Assembly (NCBI RefSeq): GCF_002101735.1 | Contig: NZ_LQPE01000143.1 | Span: forward strand, 124,001-188,000 | DNA from: Mycobacterium kyorinense | Lineage (GTDB): Bacteria > Actinomycetota > Actinomycetes > Mycobacteriales > Mycobacteriaceae | DNA: 64,000 nucleotides | Direction: 5' to 3' | Part shown: positions 13,752 through 23,691 of the stretch, one piece after another | Layout of the letters: every line of letters begins with the position of its first letter | How positions within the stretch are numbered: position 1 is the first letter of the stretch | Position numbers and translations under genes: made by a program | Notes under the pieces: generated by a model | Seen by the model: only the letters and a program-made list of their open reading frames with translations | Databases searched by the model: none | What the model was told of the DNA's origin: nothing

Positions 13752-14884
13752 CCGGCCTGGGTCACGCTCAAAGCGTCGCGGGCGATGGCCAGTTCTTCGT
13801 TGGTCGGGATCACCAGCACGGCAACCGGTAAGTGGTCAGTGGAGATCCGTCGCGCGCCGCGAGCCGGCTCGAGGTTGCGCTGCTCGTCGACCTCGATGCC
13901 CAGTGCCGCAGGGCCGCTCAGCGCGTCGCGACGCACCGAGGCGGCGTTTTCACCAATCCCTGCGGTGAAGCTCACCGCGTCGGTGCGGCCCAGCACCGCC
14001 AGGTAGGCGCCGACGTACTTGCGCAGCCGGTGGATGAACACGTCGTAGGCCAATTGCGCTGAGCTGTCGCCGGATTCGATCATTTCGCGCAGTCGGCGAA
14101 AGTCGCGTTCGCCAGCCAGCCCCAGCACTCCGGAGCGATGGTTGAGCGTCGACTCGATCTCGTCGACGCTCATGTTCGCCTCGCGACACAGGTAGCCGAT
14201 GATCCCGGGATCGATGTCGCCGCTGCGGGTGCCCATCACCAGGCCTTCCAACGGCGTCAGCCCCATCGAGGTGTCGACGGGCCGGCCTCCCGCGATCGCC
14301 GACGCCGACGCGCCGTTACCCAGGTGCAGCACAATCTGATTCAGCTCGCGCACGGGCCGGCCCAGAAAGGCTGCCGCCTGCTCACTGACGTACTGGTGCG
14401 ACGTGCCGTGGAAGCCGTACCGGCGGATCTGCCACCGTTCGGCCAGTTCCCGCTCGATTGCATAGGTCGCCGCGGCGGGCGGCAGGTCGTGGAAGAAGGC
14501 AGTGTCGAACACGGCGACGTGCGGAACGTCGGGCAGCAGCTTGCGGGCCACCTCGATGCCGCGCAGCGCGGGCGGGTTGTGCAGCGGAGCCAGCGGTGAG
14601 AGTTCCCTCAGTTTGCCGATCACCGCGTCGTCGAGAACGGTGGGCCGGTAGAAGTCCTGACCGCCGTGCACCACCCGGTGCCCCACCGCCGTGAGTCGGT
14701 CGAGGCCACCCAGCTGCGCGAAGGCATGTCGCAGCGCGGCATCGTGGTCGGGAAACTCCGACCCCTGCTCACCGATCTGCTCGACATTGCCGTCGGCCAA
14801 CGACTCCCCCGAATCGGGTTGGAGCAGCTGGTATTTCAGCGATGACGAGCCGGAGTTGATCACCAGCACGAGGGTCTCGGTCAT
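13748..14884 (-). CDS. ackA: Acetate kinase AckA
   Basis: A 378-residue acetokinase that interconverts acetyl phosphate plus ADP and acetate plus ATP. Family signatures are [15 protein letters not shown] at the N-terminus (phosphate loop), [14 protein letters not shown] with the catalytic His, [35 protein letters not shown], and [13 protein letters not shown]. The start ATG at 14884 overlaps the pta stop. With pta it forms the acetate overflow and activation pathway. Length is close to the M. tuberculosis enzyme. Confidence 0.97.
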   Translation of the reverse strand: MTETLVLVINSGSSSLKYQLLQPDSGESLADGNVEQIGEQGSEFPDHDAALRHAFAQLGGLDRLTAVGHRVVHGGQDFYRPTVLDDAVIGKLRELSPLAPLHNPPALRGIEVARKLLPDVPHVAVFDTAFFHDLPPAAATYAIERELAERWQIRRYGFHGTSHQYVSEQAAAFLGRPVRELNQIVLHLGNGASASAIAGGRPVDTSMGLTPLEGLVMGTRSGDIDPGIIGYLCREANMSVDEIESTLNHRSGVLGLAGERDFRRLREMIESGDSSAQLAYDVFIHRLRKYVGAYLAVLGRTDAVSFTAGIGENAASVRRDALSGPAALGIEVDEQRNLEPARGARRISTDHLPVAVLVIPTNEELAIARDALSVTQAG

Positions 14885-16992
14885 GACCCCTGCGCCTGGA
14901 TCGCAGTAATGGCAACGGTGTTGACGATGTCTTCGACCAGCGCACCGCGGGAGAGGTCGTTCACCGGCTTGTTCAGGCCCTGCAGCACCGGGCCGATCGC
15001 GATGGCGCCGGCGCTGCGCTGCACGGCCTTGTAGGCGTTGTTGCCGGCGTTGAGGTCGGGGAAGATCAGCACGGTCGCGCGCCCGGCGACCGCCGAGTCG
15101 CGCATCTTGGTGGCCGCGACCGACGGGTCGACTGCGGCGTCGTACTGGATCGGCCCTTCGACCAGCAGCTGCGGCGCCCGGCCGCGCACCAATTCCGTTG
15201 CCGCCCTGACCTTGTCGACACCAGCGCCCGCGCCTGAGTCTCCGGTGGAATAGGACAGCAGGGCCACCCGCGGCTCGATGCCGAATCGCGCGGCGGTGCG
15301 CGCCGAGCTGATCGCGATGTCGGCCAGCTGCTCGACCGTCGGGTCCGGGACGATCGCGCAGTCGCCGTAGGCCAGCACCCGATCCGGCAGGCACATCAAG
15401 AAGATCGACGACACGGTGGACACGTCGGGCGCGGTGCGGATGATCTCGAACGCCGGCCGCACGGTGTGCGCGGTGGTGTGCGCCGCGCCGGACACCATCC
15501 CGTCGACCATGTCGTTGTAGACCAGCATGGTGCCGAAGTACGACACGTCGCACATGACCTCACCCGCCAGCTCGAGCGTGACGTCCTTGGCGGCGCGCAG
15601 CTCGGCGTACTGGTGGGCGAATTTCTCCCGCAACTCGCTGGTGCGTGGGTCGAGCACCGCGGCCGCCGACAGGTTGACCCCGAGTTCGGCTGCCCGGGAA
15701 CGGATCTCGTTCTCGTCGCCGAGGATCGTCAGGTCGGCTACCCGGCGTTGCAGTAGCCGGCCGGCCGAGCGCAGGATGCGGTCGTCGTCGCCCTCGGGCA
15801 GCACGATGTGCTTGCGATCGGAGCGGGCGCGGTCCAGCAGCTGGTAGGTGAACATCTGCGGCGTGGTGACGGTGGGAATCGGAATCGCCAGCCGCGCCAC
15901 CAATTCGGCGACGTCGACGTTGCGTTCCATCAGGGCCAGCGCGGTGTCGATCTTGCGCTGCGCGCCGACCGTGATTCGGCCCCGCGCCGAGGCGACGGCG
16001 CTGGCAGTGTCGTAGGTGCCCAGCGCCGTCGCGACGATCGGCAACCGCAGCCGCAGCCCGGATACCAGCGCCGCGATCGACGGGTGCAGTTCGAAGCCGC
16101 CGTTGAGGATCATGCACGACAGTGATGGAAACCCTTCTGCCGCATGGGCACTCGCCACCGCCAGGACGACGTCGGAGCGGTCGCCCGGGGTGATCACGGC
16201 GACCCCGTCGGCGAGCCGTTCCAGCACGTGGTCGGCGGTCATCCCGGCGACCACCACACCCATCGCCTCGCGTCCCATCAGCTCGGTGTCACCGGACAGC
16301 AGTGTTCCGTGCACGGCGGTTTGCAGGTCGGCTACCGTCGGCGCGACCAGCAGCGGCTCGTCGGGCAGCACATAGGTGTTGGGCTCGAACCCGCTCAACG
16401 CCTCGGCGACCGCCGTCATTTGCGGTGGGTCGCAGCGGTTGGCCACCACCGCCGCGGTGTGGGCATGCTGGGCGGCCAGTTCGGCCAGACAGATCTCGAC
16501 CACCTGGGCGACCTCGTCGGGCGTGCGGCCGCGGGCGCGCACGGTCAGGACCACCGGCGCGCCGAGGTTGACCGCGATGCGGGCGTTGATCGATAGCTCG
16601 GCGGGCGCGGCGACGTCGTTGTAGTCACTGCCGACGATGACCACCGCATCGCACTGGTCGGCGACGACGTGGAACCGGTCAACGATCTCGGTGAGCGCGG
16701 CGTCGGTGTCCTCGTGCAACTGCTGGTAGGTCACCCCGACGCACTGCTCGTACGACAGCTCGGCGGTGGCGTGCGCCAACAAGAGTTCCAGAATGTAGTC
16801 CCGCTCTGTGCCGACCTGCGACGACCCGCTGCGCCCGGCTTCGCCGCGCTTGCGATCGTCGCCGCCAGCCCGCACGATCGGCCGGAACACCCCGACCCGC
16901 GCCACGGTCGCGGCCAGCAGGTGCAGCACGCCCAGCGCGATCGTCGACTTGCCGGTGTCGCCCTCGGGCGAGGTGATGTAGATGCTCGGCAC
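14881..16992 (-). CDS. pta: Phosphate acetyltransferase Pta (long form)
   Basis: A ~703-residue phosphotransacetylase converting acetyl-CoA and phosphate to acetyl phosphate. It is the long form: an N-terminal P-loop/DRTGG region ([19 protein letters not shown], later [17 protein letters not shown]) followed by the C-terminal PTA_PTB catalytic domain ([58 protein letters not shown]). I start at GTG 16992, one base after the fgd1 stop; an ATG at 17022 would overlap fgd1 by 29 nt. The order fgd1-pta-ackA is the mycobacterial one. Confidence 0.95.
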   Translation of the reverse strand: MPSIYITSPEGDTGKSTIALGVLHLLAATVARVGVFRPIVRAGGDDRKRGEAGRSGSSQVGTERDYILELLLAHATAELSYEQCVGVTYQQLHEDTDAALTEIVDRFHVVADQCDAVVIVGSDYNDVAAPAELSINARIAVNLGAPVVLTVRARGRTPDEVAQVVEICLAELAAQHAHTAAVVANRCDPPQMTAVAEALSGFEPNTYVLPDEPLLVAPTVADLQTAVHGTLLSGDTELMGREAMGVVVAGMTADHVLERLADGVAVITPGDRSDVVLAVASAHAAEGFPSLSCMILNGGFELHPSIAALVSGLRLRLPIVATALGTYDTASAVASARGRITVGAQRKIDTALALMERNVDVAELVARLAIPIPTVTTPQMFTYQLLDRARSDRKHIVLPEGDDDRILRSAGRLLQRRVADLTILGDENEIRSRAAELGVNLSAAAVLDPRTSELREKFAHQYAELRAAKDVTLELAGEVMCDVSYFGTMLVYNDMVDGMVSGAAHTTAHTVRPAFEIIRTAPDVSTVSSIFLMCLPDRVLAYGDCAIVPDPTVEQLADIAISSARTAARFGIEPRVALLSYSTGDSGAGAGVDKVRAATELVRGRAPQLLVEGPIQYDAAVDPSVAATKMRDSAVAGRATVLIFPDLNAGNNAYKAVQRSAGAIAIGPVLQGLNKPVNDLSRGALVEDIVNTVAITAIQAQGS

Positions 16993-16993
16993 G

Positions 16994-18004
16994 TCAGGCC
17001 AGTCGCCGCAGCCGCGGCGCAAGATCCTTCTCGAATAGCTCCAGGAACCGACGCTGGTCGTGGCCGGGCGCGTGGAACACCAGGTGGTTGAGGCCCCATT
17101 CGACGTATTGGCCGACCTTTTCGACGGCCTCGTCGGGGTCCGAGGCGACGATCCAGCGCTTGGCGACCTGCTCGATGGGCAGCGCGTCGGCGGCCTTCTC
17201 CATCTCGATCGGGTCGTCGATGCTGTGCTTCTGCTCGGCGGTCAGCGACAGCGGCGCCCAGAACCGGGTGTTCTCCAGCGCCAGCTTCGGGTCCGGGGCG
17301 TAGGAGATCTTGATCTCGATCATCTTGTCGATGTCGTCGACGTTGCGGTTGGCGGCATTGGCGCCCTCCTGCACGGCCGGCATCAGCTTCTCGCGATAGA
17401 GCTCCTCACCCTTGCCGGAGGTGCAGATGAAGCCGTCGCCGGCGCGTCCGGCATATTTGGCCACCGCCGGGCCGCCCGCCGCGATGTAGATCGGCACGCC
17501 GCCCTCGGGCACGTCGTAGATCGAGGCACCCTTGAGCCGGTAGTAGTCGCCGTCGAAATCAACCCGGTCGCCGCGCCACAGCTCGCGCATCAGCCGCACC
17601 GACTCGCGCAGCCGGGCGAAGCGCTCCTTGAACTCCGGCCACTCGCCCTCGTAGCCGGTGGCAATCTCGTTGAGCGCTTCGCCGGTGCCCACGCCCAGGA
17701 AGATGCGGCCCGGATACAGGCAGCTCATCGTGGCGAACGCCTGCGCGACGACGGCCGGGTTGTACCGGAAGGTCGGGGTGAGCACCGAGGTGCCCAGCGT
17801 GATGCGCTTGGTGCGCTCGCCGACCGCGGTCATCCAGGCCAGCGAGAACGGGGCGTGTCCGCCCTTGTGCCGCCAGGGCTGGAAGTGGTCGCTGACGGTG
17901 GCGCTGTCCATGCCGTGCGCTTCGGCGGCGACCGCCAGCTCGACGAGTTCCCGCGGCGCGAATTGTTCGGCAGACGCCTTGTATCCCAGTTTGAGTTCAG
18001 CCAC
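16994..18004 (-). CDS. fgd1: F420-dependent glucose-6-phosphate dehydrogenase Fgd1
   Basis: A 336-residue LLM-family enzyme oxidising glucose 6-phosphate to 6-phosphogluconolactone with reduction of F420. Residues known from the M. tuberculosis structure are in place: Asp39-His40 and Trp44 in [12 protein letters not shown]. Other conserved segments are [20 protein letters not shown] and [20 protein letters not shown]. The GTG start at 18004 gives exactly the family length. F420H2 made here is the reductant for nitroreductase prodrug activation and for many redox enzymes in mycobacteria. It is divergent from the metallo-beta-lactamase gene, with a 36-nt gap. Confidence 0.98.
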   Translation of the reverse strand: MAELKLGYKASAEQFAPRELVELAVAAEAHGMDSATVSDHFQPWRHKGGHAPFSLAWMTAVGERTKRITLGTSVLTPTFRYNPAVVAQAFATMSCLYPGRIFLGVGTGEALNEIATGYEGEWPEFKERFARLRESVRLMRELWRGDRVDFDGDYYRLKGASIYDVPEGGVPIYIAAGGPAVAKYAGRAGDGFICTSGKGEELYREKLMPAVQEGANAANRNVDDIDKMIEIKISYAPDPKLALENTRFWAPLSLTAEQKHSIDDPIEMEKAADALPIEQVAKRWIVASDPDEAVEKVGQYVEWGLNHLVFHAPGHDQRRFLELFEKDLAPRLRRLA

Positions 18005-18040
18005 GCTGTCGTTTCTACTCCAGTAGCTAAGCTCGCGGGC

Positions 18041-18787
18041 ATGGCACCGGTGCTGACGCCCATCACCGAAACCGTGCATCTCGCGCAGGGCGAGGCGGTC
18101 AACTGGCTGCTGGTCACCGACCAGAACGGGGTCATGCTGATCGACGCCGGGTATCCCGGCGACCGCGACGACGTGCTCACCTCGCTGCGCGAACTCGGAT
18201 ACCAGCCGGGCGACGTACGGGCGATCCTGCTCACCCACGCCCACATCGACCACCTCGGCTCGGCGATCTGGTTCGCCAAGACCCACAGCACCCCGGTGTA
18301 CTGCCATCCCGACGAGGTGGGCCACACCAAGCGCGAGTATCTGGAGCAGGCGTCGCCGCTCGACGTCGCGCTGCGGATCTGGCGCCCGCGCTGGGCGATG
18401 TGGGCCGCGCATGTGGTGCGCAACGGCGGGCTGATCCGCGAGGGCATCCCGTCGGCGCAGCCGCTGACCGCGGAAGTGGCCGCCGAGTTGCCCGGCCACC
18501 CGATGGCGATTCCGACCCCCGGGCACACCGGCGGGCACTGCTCGTATCTGGTCGACGGTGTGCTGGCCAGCGGCGACGCGCTTGTCACCGGCCACCCGCT
18601 GCTGGCGCACAGCGGCCCGCAGCTGCTGCCCGCGGTGTTCAGCCACAGCCAGGACGACTGCGTGCGCAGCCTGGCGGCACTGGCGCTGCTGGACACCGAG
18701 ATCCTGGCCCCCGGCCACGGCGACCTGTGGCGCGGACCCATCCGCGACGCCACCGAGAAGGCCACCGCGTTGGCCCAACGCCACTGA
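18041..18787 (+). CDS. Metallo-beta-lactamase-fold hydrolase (Rv0406c homologue)
   Basis: A 248-residue MBL-fold protein. The metal-binding motif THAHIDHLG (HxHxDH) is at residues ~65-75. Further ligands appear as [21 protein letters not shown] and a C-terminal APGHGDLW. The fold covers glyoxalase II, lactonases and other hydrolases, and the substrate cannot be assigned. Position beside fgd1 matches M. tuberculosis Rv0406c. The start ATG is 36 nt from the divergent fgd1 start, so the two promoters must be very compact or overlapping. Confidence 0.88.
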   Translation: MAPVLTPITETVHLAQGEAVNWLLVTDQNGVMLIDAGYPGDRDDVLTSLRELGYQPGDVRAILLTHAHIDHLGSAIWFAKTHSTPVYCHPDEVGHTKREYLEQASPLDVALRIWRPRWAMWAAHVVRNGGLIREGIPSAQPLTAEVAAELPGHPMAIPTPGHTGGHCSYLVDGVLASGDALVTGHPLLAHSGPQLLPAVFSHSQDDCVRSLAALALLDTEILAPGHGDLWRGPIRDATEKATALAQRH

Positions 18788-19060
18788 ACGCGATCACAAT
18801 TCGATTACAGTGAACATCACAGTCCCTTAAGAATTCTCACGATTGCGGCGCGGCTCTGGTCGATCGCTTACCGACGACCGCCACACATGCAACATTGTTC
18901 ACGTCAGCCGCAATTCACATACTGCGGCACCGGTTTTCGCGTACTTTACGTCCCGTTGACTCGGCGTACGTTCGGCGTCGGGCCGGCCCGAGGTGGCGGC
19001 CCCGCCCGCTTGAGCAGGAGGCGGGCCTTTCTGCCACTGTGCAACCTCAAGGAACAAACA
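18788..19060 (+). other. Intergenic leader upstream of the hemophore-like gene, with a GC hairpin
   Basis: These 273 nt have no convincing coding frame. A stem with arms GGCCCCGCC (18998-19006) and GGCGGGCC (19020-19027), followed by TTTCT, looks like a terminator or attenuator. It ends only ~33 nt before the next ATG. It could terminate the 18041 gene or a small RNA, or regulate the downstream gene. No canonical IdeR iron box was seen. Confidence 0.45.
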
Positions 19061-19426
19061 ATGATGAAAATTCATGCTGCCTGCTTGCTGGGCGGTCTGG
19101 CCGCAACGATGATCGCGGCGCCGACGGCGTCGGCGGCACCCGACTGCAGCCCTGCCGGGGTGCAGAACACCGTCAACTGGGCGACGGGGTCTGCCCGCCA
19201 GTACCTCGACGCTCACCCGGATGCCAATGCGGCAGTGACGGATGCGATCACCCGGCCGCGTCCGGTGGCTTCGGCCACTTTGCGCACCTACTTCACCGCG
19301 CATCCGCAGGAGTACTACGACCTGCGGGGCATCCTGGCGCCGATCGGCGACACCGAGCGGCAGTGCAACACGACCGCGCTGTCACCCGAGTTGGAGTCGG
19401 CCTATCGCGAATTCATGGCCGGCTGA
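19061..19426 (+). CDS. Secreted hemophore-related protein
   Basis: A 121-residue protein with a classical signal peptide (MMKIHAACLLGGLAATMIAA, cleavage after ASA around residue 26). The mature part starts APDCSPAGVQNTVNWATGSA and continues with helices (LDAHPDANAAVTDA, TLRTYFTAHPQEYYDLRGIL) and two Cys, the pattern of the mycobacterial hemophore-related family that includes Rv0203. Members bind heme and pass it to MmpL transporters; no MmpL gene is in the window. AAGGAAC lies before the ATG; a second ATG follows at 19064. Confidence 0.8.
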   Translation: MMKIHAACLLGGLAATMIAAPTASAAPDCSPAGVQNTVNWATGSARQYLDAHPDANAAVTDAITRPRPVASATLRTYFTAHPQEYYDLRGILAPIGDTERQCNTTALSPELESAYREFMAG

Positions 19427-19456
19427 TTGCCTAGATGAGGCGGAGTCTCGACGGCT

Positions 19457-19490
19457 GGGGCATGCCGACGTTTTGTAACCGGCATGCCCC
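19457..19490 (+). terminator. Hairpin terminator after the hemophore-like gene
   Basis: Perfect 11-nt arms GGGGCATGCCG (19457-19467) and CGGCATGCCCC (19480-19490) enclose a T-rich 12-nt loop. It lies 30 nt past the stop at 19426 and just before the convergent vapC stop, so it can serve transcripts from both sides. Confidence 0.75.
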
Positions 19491-19497
19491 GGCACAC

Positions 19498-19923
19498 CTA
19501 ACTATGGCCTGCCGTCAGGCGGAGGCGCTCGACCGGTTGCCCCGTTACCTGCGCTATGAGCTCAAAGTCCTTGTCCAAGGCCAAGACTATGTGGCCCGAT
19601 ATTTCGGCAATGGCCGCAACGAGGAGGTCTGGGATCGATGGTGCGCGGTGCTGGCCGCGATCGGCCAGCAGTAGCTGCACCTCAACCGCGCGATCTTCCA
19701 CCGCCGGGGTGAGGTATTCCACCGGCATCAGGGCAAGCGGCGGGGAGACAGACTCGGTGCGCGCCTCAGCGGCGCTCCGGAACGAGTAGCCAACTTCAAG
19801 TCGGGTGACGGTGCTGATTCGCACCATGCCGCGCTCGATGCGGTCTATCCATATCTGTGCATCGGGGGATTCCGCTAAGCGCGTGTACGCCGATTTGTCG
19901 ATGAGCCACGTGGTTACCGCCAC
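19498..19923 (-). CDS. vapC: VapC-family PIN-domain ribonuclease toxin
   Basis: A 141-residue PIN-domain protein. The acidic residues expected of the active site are visible: Asp in [11 protein letters not shown] (residue ~9), Glu in TRLEVGYS (~43), Asp in [10 protein letters not shown], and Asp in [11 protein letters not shown]. VapC toxins cleave tRNA or rRNA sites when free of antitoxin; the target of this one is unknown. Its start overlaps the vapB 3' end by 10 nt, the normal antitoxin-first order. Confidence 0.92.
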   Translation of the reverse strand: MAVTTWLIDKSAYTRLAESPDAQIWIDRIERGMVRISTVTRLEVGYSFRSAAEARTESVSPPLALMPVEYLTPAVEDRAVEVQLLLADRGQHRAPSIPDLLVAAIAEISGHIVLALDKDFELIAQVTGQPVERLRLTAGHS

Positions 19924-20141
19924 GCACCCTCCATCACCCGCGGATTATCGAGATCCTTGGCGGCTTCAGCGGCGCGGCGCAGGTCTTCGACCGTGAGTTG
20001 GCCTCCCTCGGCGGAGGGCGATCGTTCGGCTTCGAATCTGCGGCGCAGATATTCGTTGCGGGAAAGTCCATGAGCTGCGGCCTCGGCGTCGATACGGGCG
20101 ATTGCGGACTCAGACAAACCTCTGATCAGGACATCGGGCAT
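19914..20141 (-). CDS. vapB: VapB-family antitoxin
   Basis: A 75-residue antitoxin. The N-terminal [20 protein letters not shown] followed by [15 protein letters not shown] is a ribbon-helix-helix DNA-binding pattern, and the acidic/helical C-terminus would wrap VapC. AGGAGGT lies upstream of the ATG at good spacing. An inverted repeat just upstream is the likely autoregulatory operator. The gene begins 39 nt after the end of the monooxygenase gene at 20181 on the same strand. Confidence 0.9.
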   Translation of the reverse strand: MPDVLIRGLSESAIARIDAEAAAHGLSRNEYLRRRFEAERSPSAEGGQLTVEDLRRAAEAAKDLDNPRVMEGAWR

Positions 20142-20154
20142 TACTCGCCACCTC

Positions 20155-20173
20155 CTGATATCAATGCTATCAG
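20155..20173. promoter_or_regulatory. Inverted repeat, probable VapB operator
   Basis: Arms CTGATA (20155-20160) and TATCAG (20168-20173) flank a 7-nt spacer, 13 nt before the vapB start. Position and form fit autoregulation by a ribbon-helix-helix antitoxin; no binding data can be read from sequence. Confidence 0.55.
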
Positions 20174-20180
20174 CAGATCG

Positions 20181-21491
20181 CTAAGCCGCTTTACCCGCGA
20201 GATGCTCCCGCAGCGTCCGGCCGGTGTATTCGGTGCGGTAGACCCGGCGTTCCTGCAGTAGCGGGACCACCTGGTCGACGAAGTCGTCCAGCCCGTGCGG
20301 GGTCAGGTGCGAAACCAGGATGAAACCGTCGCAGGCGTCGGCCTGCACGTAGCGGTTCATCTCGTCGGCGATCTGCGACGCGGTTCCGACGAACTGCTGC
20401 CTGCTGGTGACGGCGATGACCAGGTCGCGAATCGAGAGGTTCTCGGCCTGGGCCCGGTCGCGGTAGCGACGCGCCACCGCGACCGGGTCGCCGTGCCGCA
20501 CCCTGCCCTGGGTGATGCTGGTGTCACCGGTCGGGTCGACGTCGGGCAGCGGGCCGTCGGGGTCGTAAGCCGACAGGTCGCGGCCCCACACCTGTTCGAG
20601 CATCGCGATCGCGGTCGGGCCGCTGACCTGTTGGCGACGGATGTGGCGCGCCTTTTCGGCGGCGTCGGCGGCACTGTCGCCCAGCACGAATGTGGCGGCG
20701 GGAAACACCTTCAGCTCGTTCGGGTTTCGGCCCGCAGCCGCCGCGCGGCCTTTGACGTCGGCGGTGTAGCGCTGGCCGTCTTCCAGCGACCCGTGCAAGG
20801 TGAACATCGCGTCGGCGTGCCTGGCTCCGAACGACCGGCCGTCCTCGGAGTCGCCGGCCTGCAGCAGCACCGGCTGGCCTTGCGGCCCGGCAGGCAGGGT
20901 CGCCATTCCGCGCACGCTGAAGAACTCGCCGCGGTATTCGACGGTGTGGATTCGGCTCGGTTCTACATAGATCTCATCAGCCACCACGGCGTCGGCCTGC
21001 CAGCTGTTCCAAAACGCTTGTGCGACATTGAGGAACTCCTCCGCGCGGGCGTACCGGTCGGCGTGGTCGAGGAAGCCACCGCGCCGAAAGTTGGCGCCGG
21101 TGAACGCATCCGACGAAGTGACGATGTTCCAGCCCGCCCGGCCGTCGGACAGATGGTCGAGCGTGGCGAATTGTCGTGCCACTTCGAAGGGTTCGTTGAA
21201 CGTGGTGTTGATCGTGCCGGTCAGCCCGATCCGGTCGGTCACGCCGGCCAGCGCGGCCACCACCGTGAAGGTGTCCGGCCGGCCCACCACGTCCAGGTCG
21301 TAGATCTGGCCGCGGTGCTCGCGCAACCGCAGACCCTCGGCCAGAAAGAAGAAGTCGAACAGCCCTCGCTCGGCGGTGCGAGCCAGATGCACGAACGACT
21401 CGAACTCGATCTGGCTGCCCGCGGCCGGATCGCTCCACACCGTGGTGTTGTTGACGCCCGGGAAATGTGCCGCTAGATGAACCTGTTTCAT
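20181..21491 (-). CDS. NtaA/SnaA/DszA-type flavin-dependent monooxygenase
   Basis: A 436-residue LLM-class enzyme of the nitrilotriacetate/pristinamycin/dibenzothiophene-sulfone monooxygenase branch. Signatures are FDFFFLAEGLRL, TGTINTTFNEPFEVARQFATL, DHLSDGRAGWNIVTSSDAFTGANF and PVLLQAGDSEDGRSFGARHAD. Such enzymes use FMNH2 from a separate reductase, and no reductase gene lies in this cluster. The start overlaps the next LLM gene stop (ATGA). It is last in a run of five same-strand genes and just upstream of vapBC. Likely role: oxidation of a C-S or C-N bonded compound. Confidence 0.85.
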   Translation of the reverse strand: MKQVHLAAHFPGVNNTTVWSDPAAGSQIEFESFVHLARTAERGLFDFFFLAEGLRLREHRGQIYDLDVVGRPDTFTVVAALAGVTDRIGLTGTINTTFNEPFEVARQFATLDHLSDGRAGWNIVTSSDAFTGANFRRGGFLDHADRYARAEEFLNVAQAFWNSWQADAVVADEIYVEPSRIHTVEYRGEFFSVRGMATLPAGPQGQPVLLQAGDSEDGRSFGARHADAMFTLHGSLEDGQRYTADVKGRAAAAGRNPNELKVFPAATFVLGDSAADAAEKARHIRRQQVSGPTAIAMLEQVWGRDLSAYDPDGPLPDVDPTGDTSITQGRVRHGDPVAVARRYRDRAQAENLSIRDLVIAVTSRQQFVGTASQIADEMNRYVQADACDGFILVSHLTPHGLDDFVDQVVPLLQERRVYRTEYTGRTLREHLAGKAA

Positions 21492-22612
21492 CCGCACAGC
21501 CCCCAACGTTCGGCGATCAGTTCGTGCGAGCGCAGCCGGTCCTCGTGGCGGTAGGTGACCGAGGTGACGACCAGCTCGTCGGCGCCGCTGACCCGTTGCA
21601 GCGCCGTCAGCCGCTCGGCCACTTCGTCCGGGTTTCCGACGAATTGCGTTGCCAGCCGGTCGTTTACCACGGCCAGCTGGTCGTCGGTCAGCGGTGGGCA
21701 CTGGTCGGGATCGGGGTATGGCACGGCGCCGTCGCCGGCCCGGATGGAATACACCCAATGCCCGTAGCTGGACGCAAGGTGCCGCGCGGTGGCGCTGTCG
21801 TCGGCGACCACGAAGTCGGCCGAGATCACCACGTAGGGCCGCGACAGCGTCTTGGACGGCACGAACGCGGCGCGGTAGGCGTCGACGGCGTCCAGCGCGG
21901 TGGCCGGGGTGAGGTGATAGCTGGCCACGAACGGCAGCCCCAGCGCGCCGGCCGTCTGCGCGCTCTTGCCCTTGCTGCTGCCAAAGATCCACGGCGTCAA
22001 GCCGCTTCGCTCACCGGGTACGGCGTGCACGTCGGACCCGTCGACCTGGTAGGTGCCGTTCAGCATCGCGATGATGTCGCCCAGCTGTTCGGCGAAGTCC
22101 GGTGCGACGGCCTCGGGCTGCTGCAGGACCGCCATCGTGGCCTGCACCCGTTCCTTGTTGAGCACGCTGCGCAGGTCGAACGGCGGCGGCACGACGACAC
22201 CGTCGATGTCGCGCCACTCACGGGGCGTTTCGGTCCTGGGCCGCGGCGTGCGGGGCTTGTCGGGTTTGATGCGGCGCTGCCCGGAACGGCCCACGCCGAG
22301 GTCGATGCGGCCCGGATGGAAGGCCTCGAGCATGCCGAAGCTTTCCACCACCGCCGCGGCGGTGGTGTGGCTGAGCTGCACAGCCGCGGTGCCGACCCGA
22401 ATAGTGTTGGTGGCGGCGGCGATTTGGCCCACCAACACCGCCGGCGACGAGCTGGCCACCCCGACGAAGTGGTGCTCGGCGACCCAATACCGCCGAAAGC
22501 CCCAGCGTTCGGCGCGCTGAGCCAGGTCGATCGTGTTGCGCAGCGCGGTTGCGGCGTCGCTGCCGGCGCTGATCGGCGCCAGGTCGAGAACGGACAGCGG
22601 AACCGCAATCAT
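21488..22612 (-). CDS. Luciferase-like (MsnO8-type) monooxygenase
   Basis: A 374-residue LLM protein beginning MIAVPLSVLDLAPISAGSDA, the hallmark N-terminus of the bacterial-luciferase-like subgroup. RYWVAEHHFVGVASSSPAVL follows, then GTAAVQLSHTTAAAVVESFG and FHPGRIDLGVGRSGQRR. It has an insertion around residues 115-185 with PRPRTETPREW. Flavin (FMN) use is inferred from the subgroup; F420 cannot be excluded. Both ends overlap neighbouring LLM genes by 4 nt, so the three are translated as a unit. Confidence 0.83.
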   Translation of the reverse strand: MIAVPLSVLDLAPISAGSDAATALRNTIDLAQRAERWGFRRYWVAEHHFVGVASSSPAVLVGQIAAATNTIRVGTAAVQLSHTTAAAVVESFGMLEAFHPGRIDLGVGRSGQRRIKPDKPRTPRPRTETPREWRDIDGVVVPPPFDLRSVLNKERVQATMAVLQQPEAVAPDFAEQLGDIIAMLNGTYQVDGSDVHAVPGERSGLTPWIFGSSKGKSAQTAGALGLPFVASYHLTPATALDAVDAYRAAFVPSKTLSRPYVVISADFVVADDSATARHLASSYGHWVYSIRAGDGAVPYPDPDQCPPLTDDQLAVVNDRLATQFVGNPDEVAERLTALQRVSGADELVVTSVTYRHEDRLRSHELIAERWGLCG

Positions 22613-23691
22613 TGTCGCACCGCCGCATAGCGATTGGGCGCCACCGGCAAGCCGAGCCGTTCGCGCAGCGTCTCGTCGTCGCGGTAGGCGTCACGGAATC
22701 GGTTTGCCCGCTGCAGCAGCGGCACCACCTCGTCGACGATCACCGGCAGGTCGGTGGCGTTGACCGCCGGGCGCAGCCGGGCCCCGTCGATGCCCAACTC
22801 CTGCCAAGCCAGCAGCAGATCCACCAATTCGGTTGCACCGCCGCCGAATACCAGCGCATCCGACCGGAAATCGGTGTCGCCGCCGAACGAGACGACGACG
22901 TCGGCGTAGATTTTCAGATGCGGGTCTAACTCTTCGAGTATCCGGCGCAGCCCGTCCTCGTCGGTGGGAGTGATGAACACGAGATCAGCGCTGGCAGCAG
23001 CGAATTCGTAAATGCGGGAGGCATGCGCCAAAGCGGCGACCACGGGCTGGCCTTGTGGCGGCCGCGGGGTGATCGACGGGCCCTTGACCGAGAAGTACTT
23101 TCCGGTGAAGTCGATGTAGTGCAGCTTGTCCCGGTCGATGTAGCGCCCGGTGGCGCCGTCGCGGATCACCGCGTCGTCCTCCCAGCTGTCCCAGAGCCGG
23201 CGCACCACCTCGACGAAATCCGTGGCCTCGTCGAACAGATCGCCGGATAGATCACGGCGGCCGAACAGCGCCGCCTCGTGCGCGGTGGAGCTGACCCGGG
23301 CCTGCCACCCGGCCCGCCCGTGCGACACGAAGTCGAGGGTGGCGATGGCCTTGGAGACATGGAACGGCTCGGTGTGGGTGACGGTGGCCACCGGGATCAG
23401 CCCGATGTGCCGGGTGGCCGGCGCGATGCGGGCGGCCACCAAAACTGCGTCGGCGCGACCGGCCAGCCGCCGCGGATCGATCGCCTCGCGGCGGCCCGGT
23501 TGCGGCATCAGCGTGTCGTCGATGGTCAGGAAATCCAGCAGTCCGCGTTCGGCGGCGGTGGCCAGCCCCGCCCAATACCGGCCGGACAGCACCGATTCCG
23601 TCGCCGGCTCGGCGGCCAGCGTGGCCCGCCACGACTGCGGGTGCCAACCATAGCCGTCGAGCGCGACGCCGAGGTGCAGCGGTTCGGTCAT
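22609..23691 (-). CDS. NtaA-like flavin monooxygenase, short form
   Basis: A 360-residue LLM protein related to the NtaA/DszA branch: LHLGVALDGYGWHPQSWRAT, ERGLLDFLTIDDTLMPQPGR, TVTHTEPFHVSKAIATLDFV, SHGRAGWQARVSS. It is shorter than typical NtaA members (~430-450 residues). The ATG at 23691 overlaps the GNAT gene stop and its own stop overlaps the next LLM start. The substrate is unknown; its pairing with two other monooxygenases suggests sequential attack on one compound class. Confidence 0.82.
   Translation of the reverse strand: MTEPLHLGVALDGYGWHPQSWRATLAAEPATESVLSGRYWAGLATAAERGLLDFLTIDDTLMPQPGRREAIDPRRLAGRADAVLVAARIAPATRHIGLIPVATVTHTEPFHVSKAIATLDFVSHGRAGWQARVSSTAHEAALFGRRDLSGDLFDEATDFVEVVRRLWDSWEDDAVIRDGATGRYIDRDKLHYIDFTGKYFSVKGPSITPRPPQGQPVVAALAHASRIYEFAAASADLVFITPTDEDGLRRILEELDPHLKIYADVVVSFGGDTDFRSDALVFGGGATELVDLLLAWQELGIDGARLRPAVNATDLPVIVDEVVPLLQRANRFRDAYRDDETLRERLGLPVAPNRYAAVRQ

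Noticed and set aside
11862-14006. A 714-codon open frame on the plus strand opposite the pseudokinase and ackA
   Set aside because: Low-complexity Arg/Gly/His composition and repeats that mirror the NHL repeats of the minus-strand gene.
18788-19060. Possible IdeR iron box before the hemophore-like gene
   Set aside because: No TTAGG-type 19-bp palindrome is present; the short GTGAACATCAC has only 4-bp arms.
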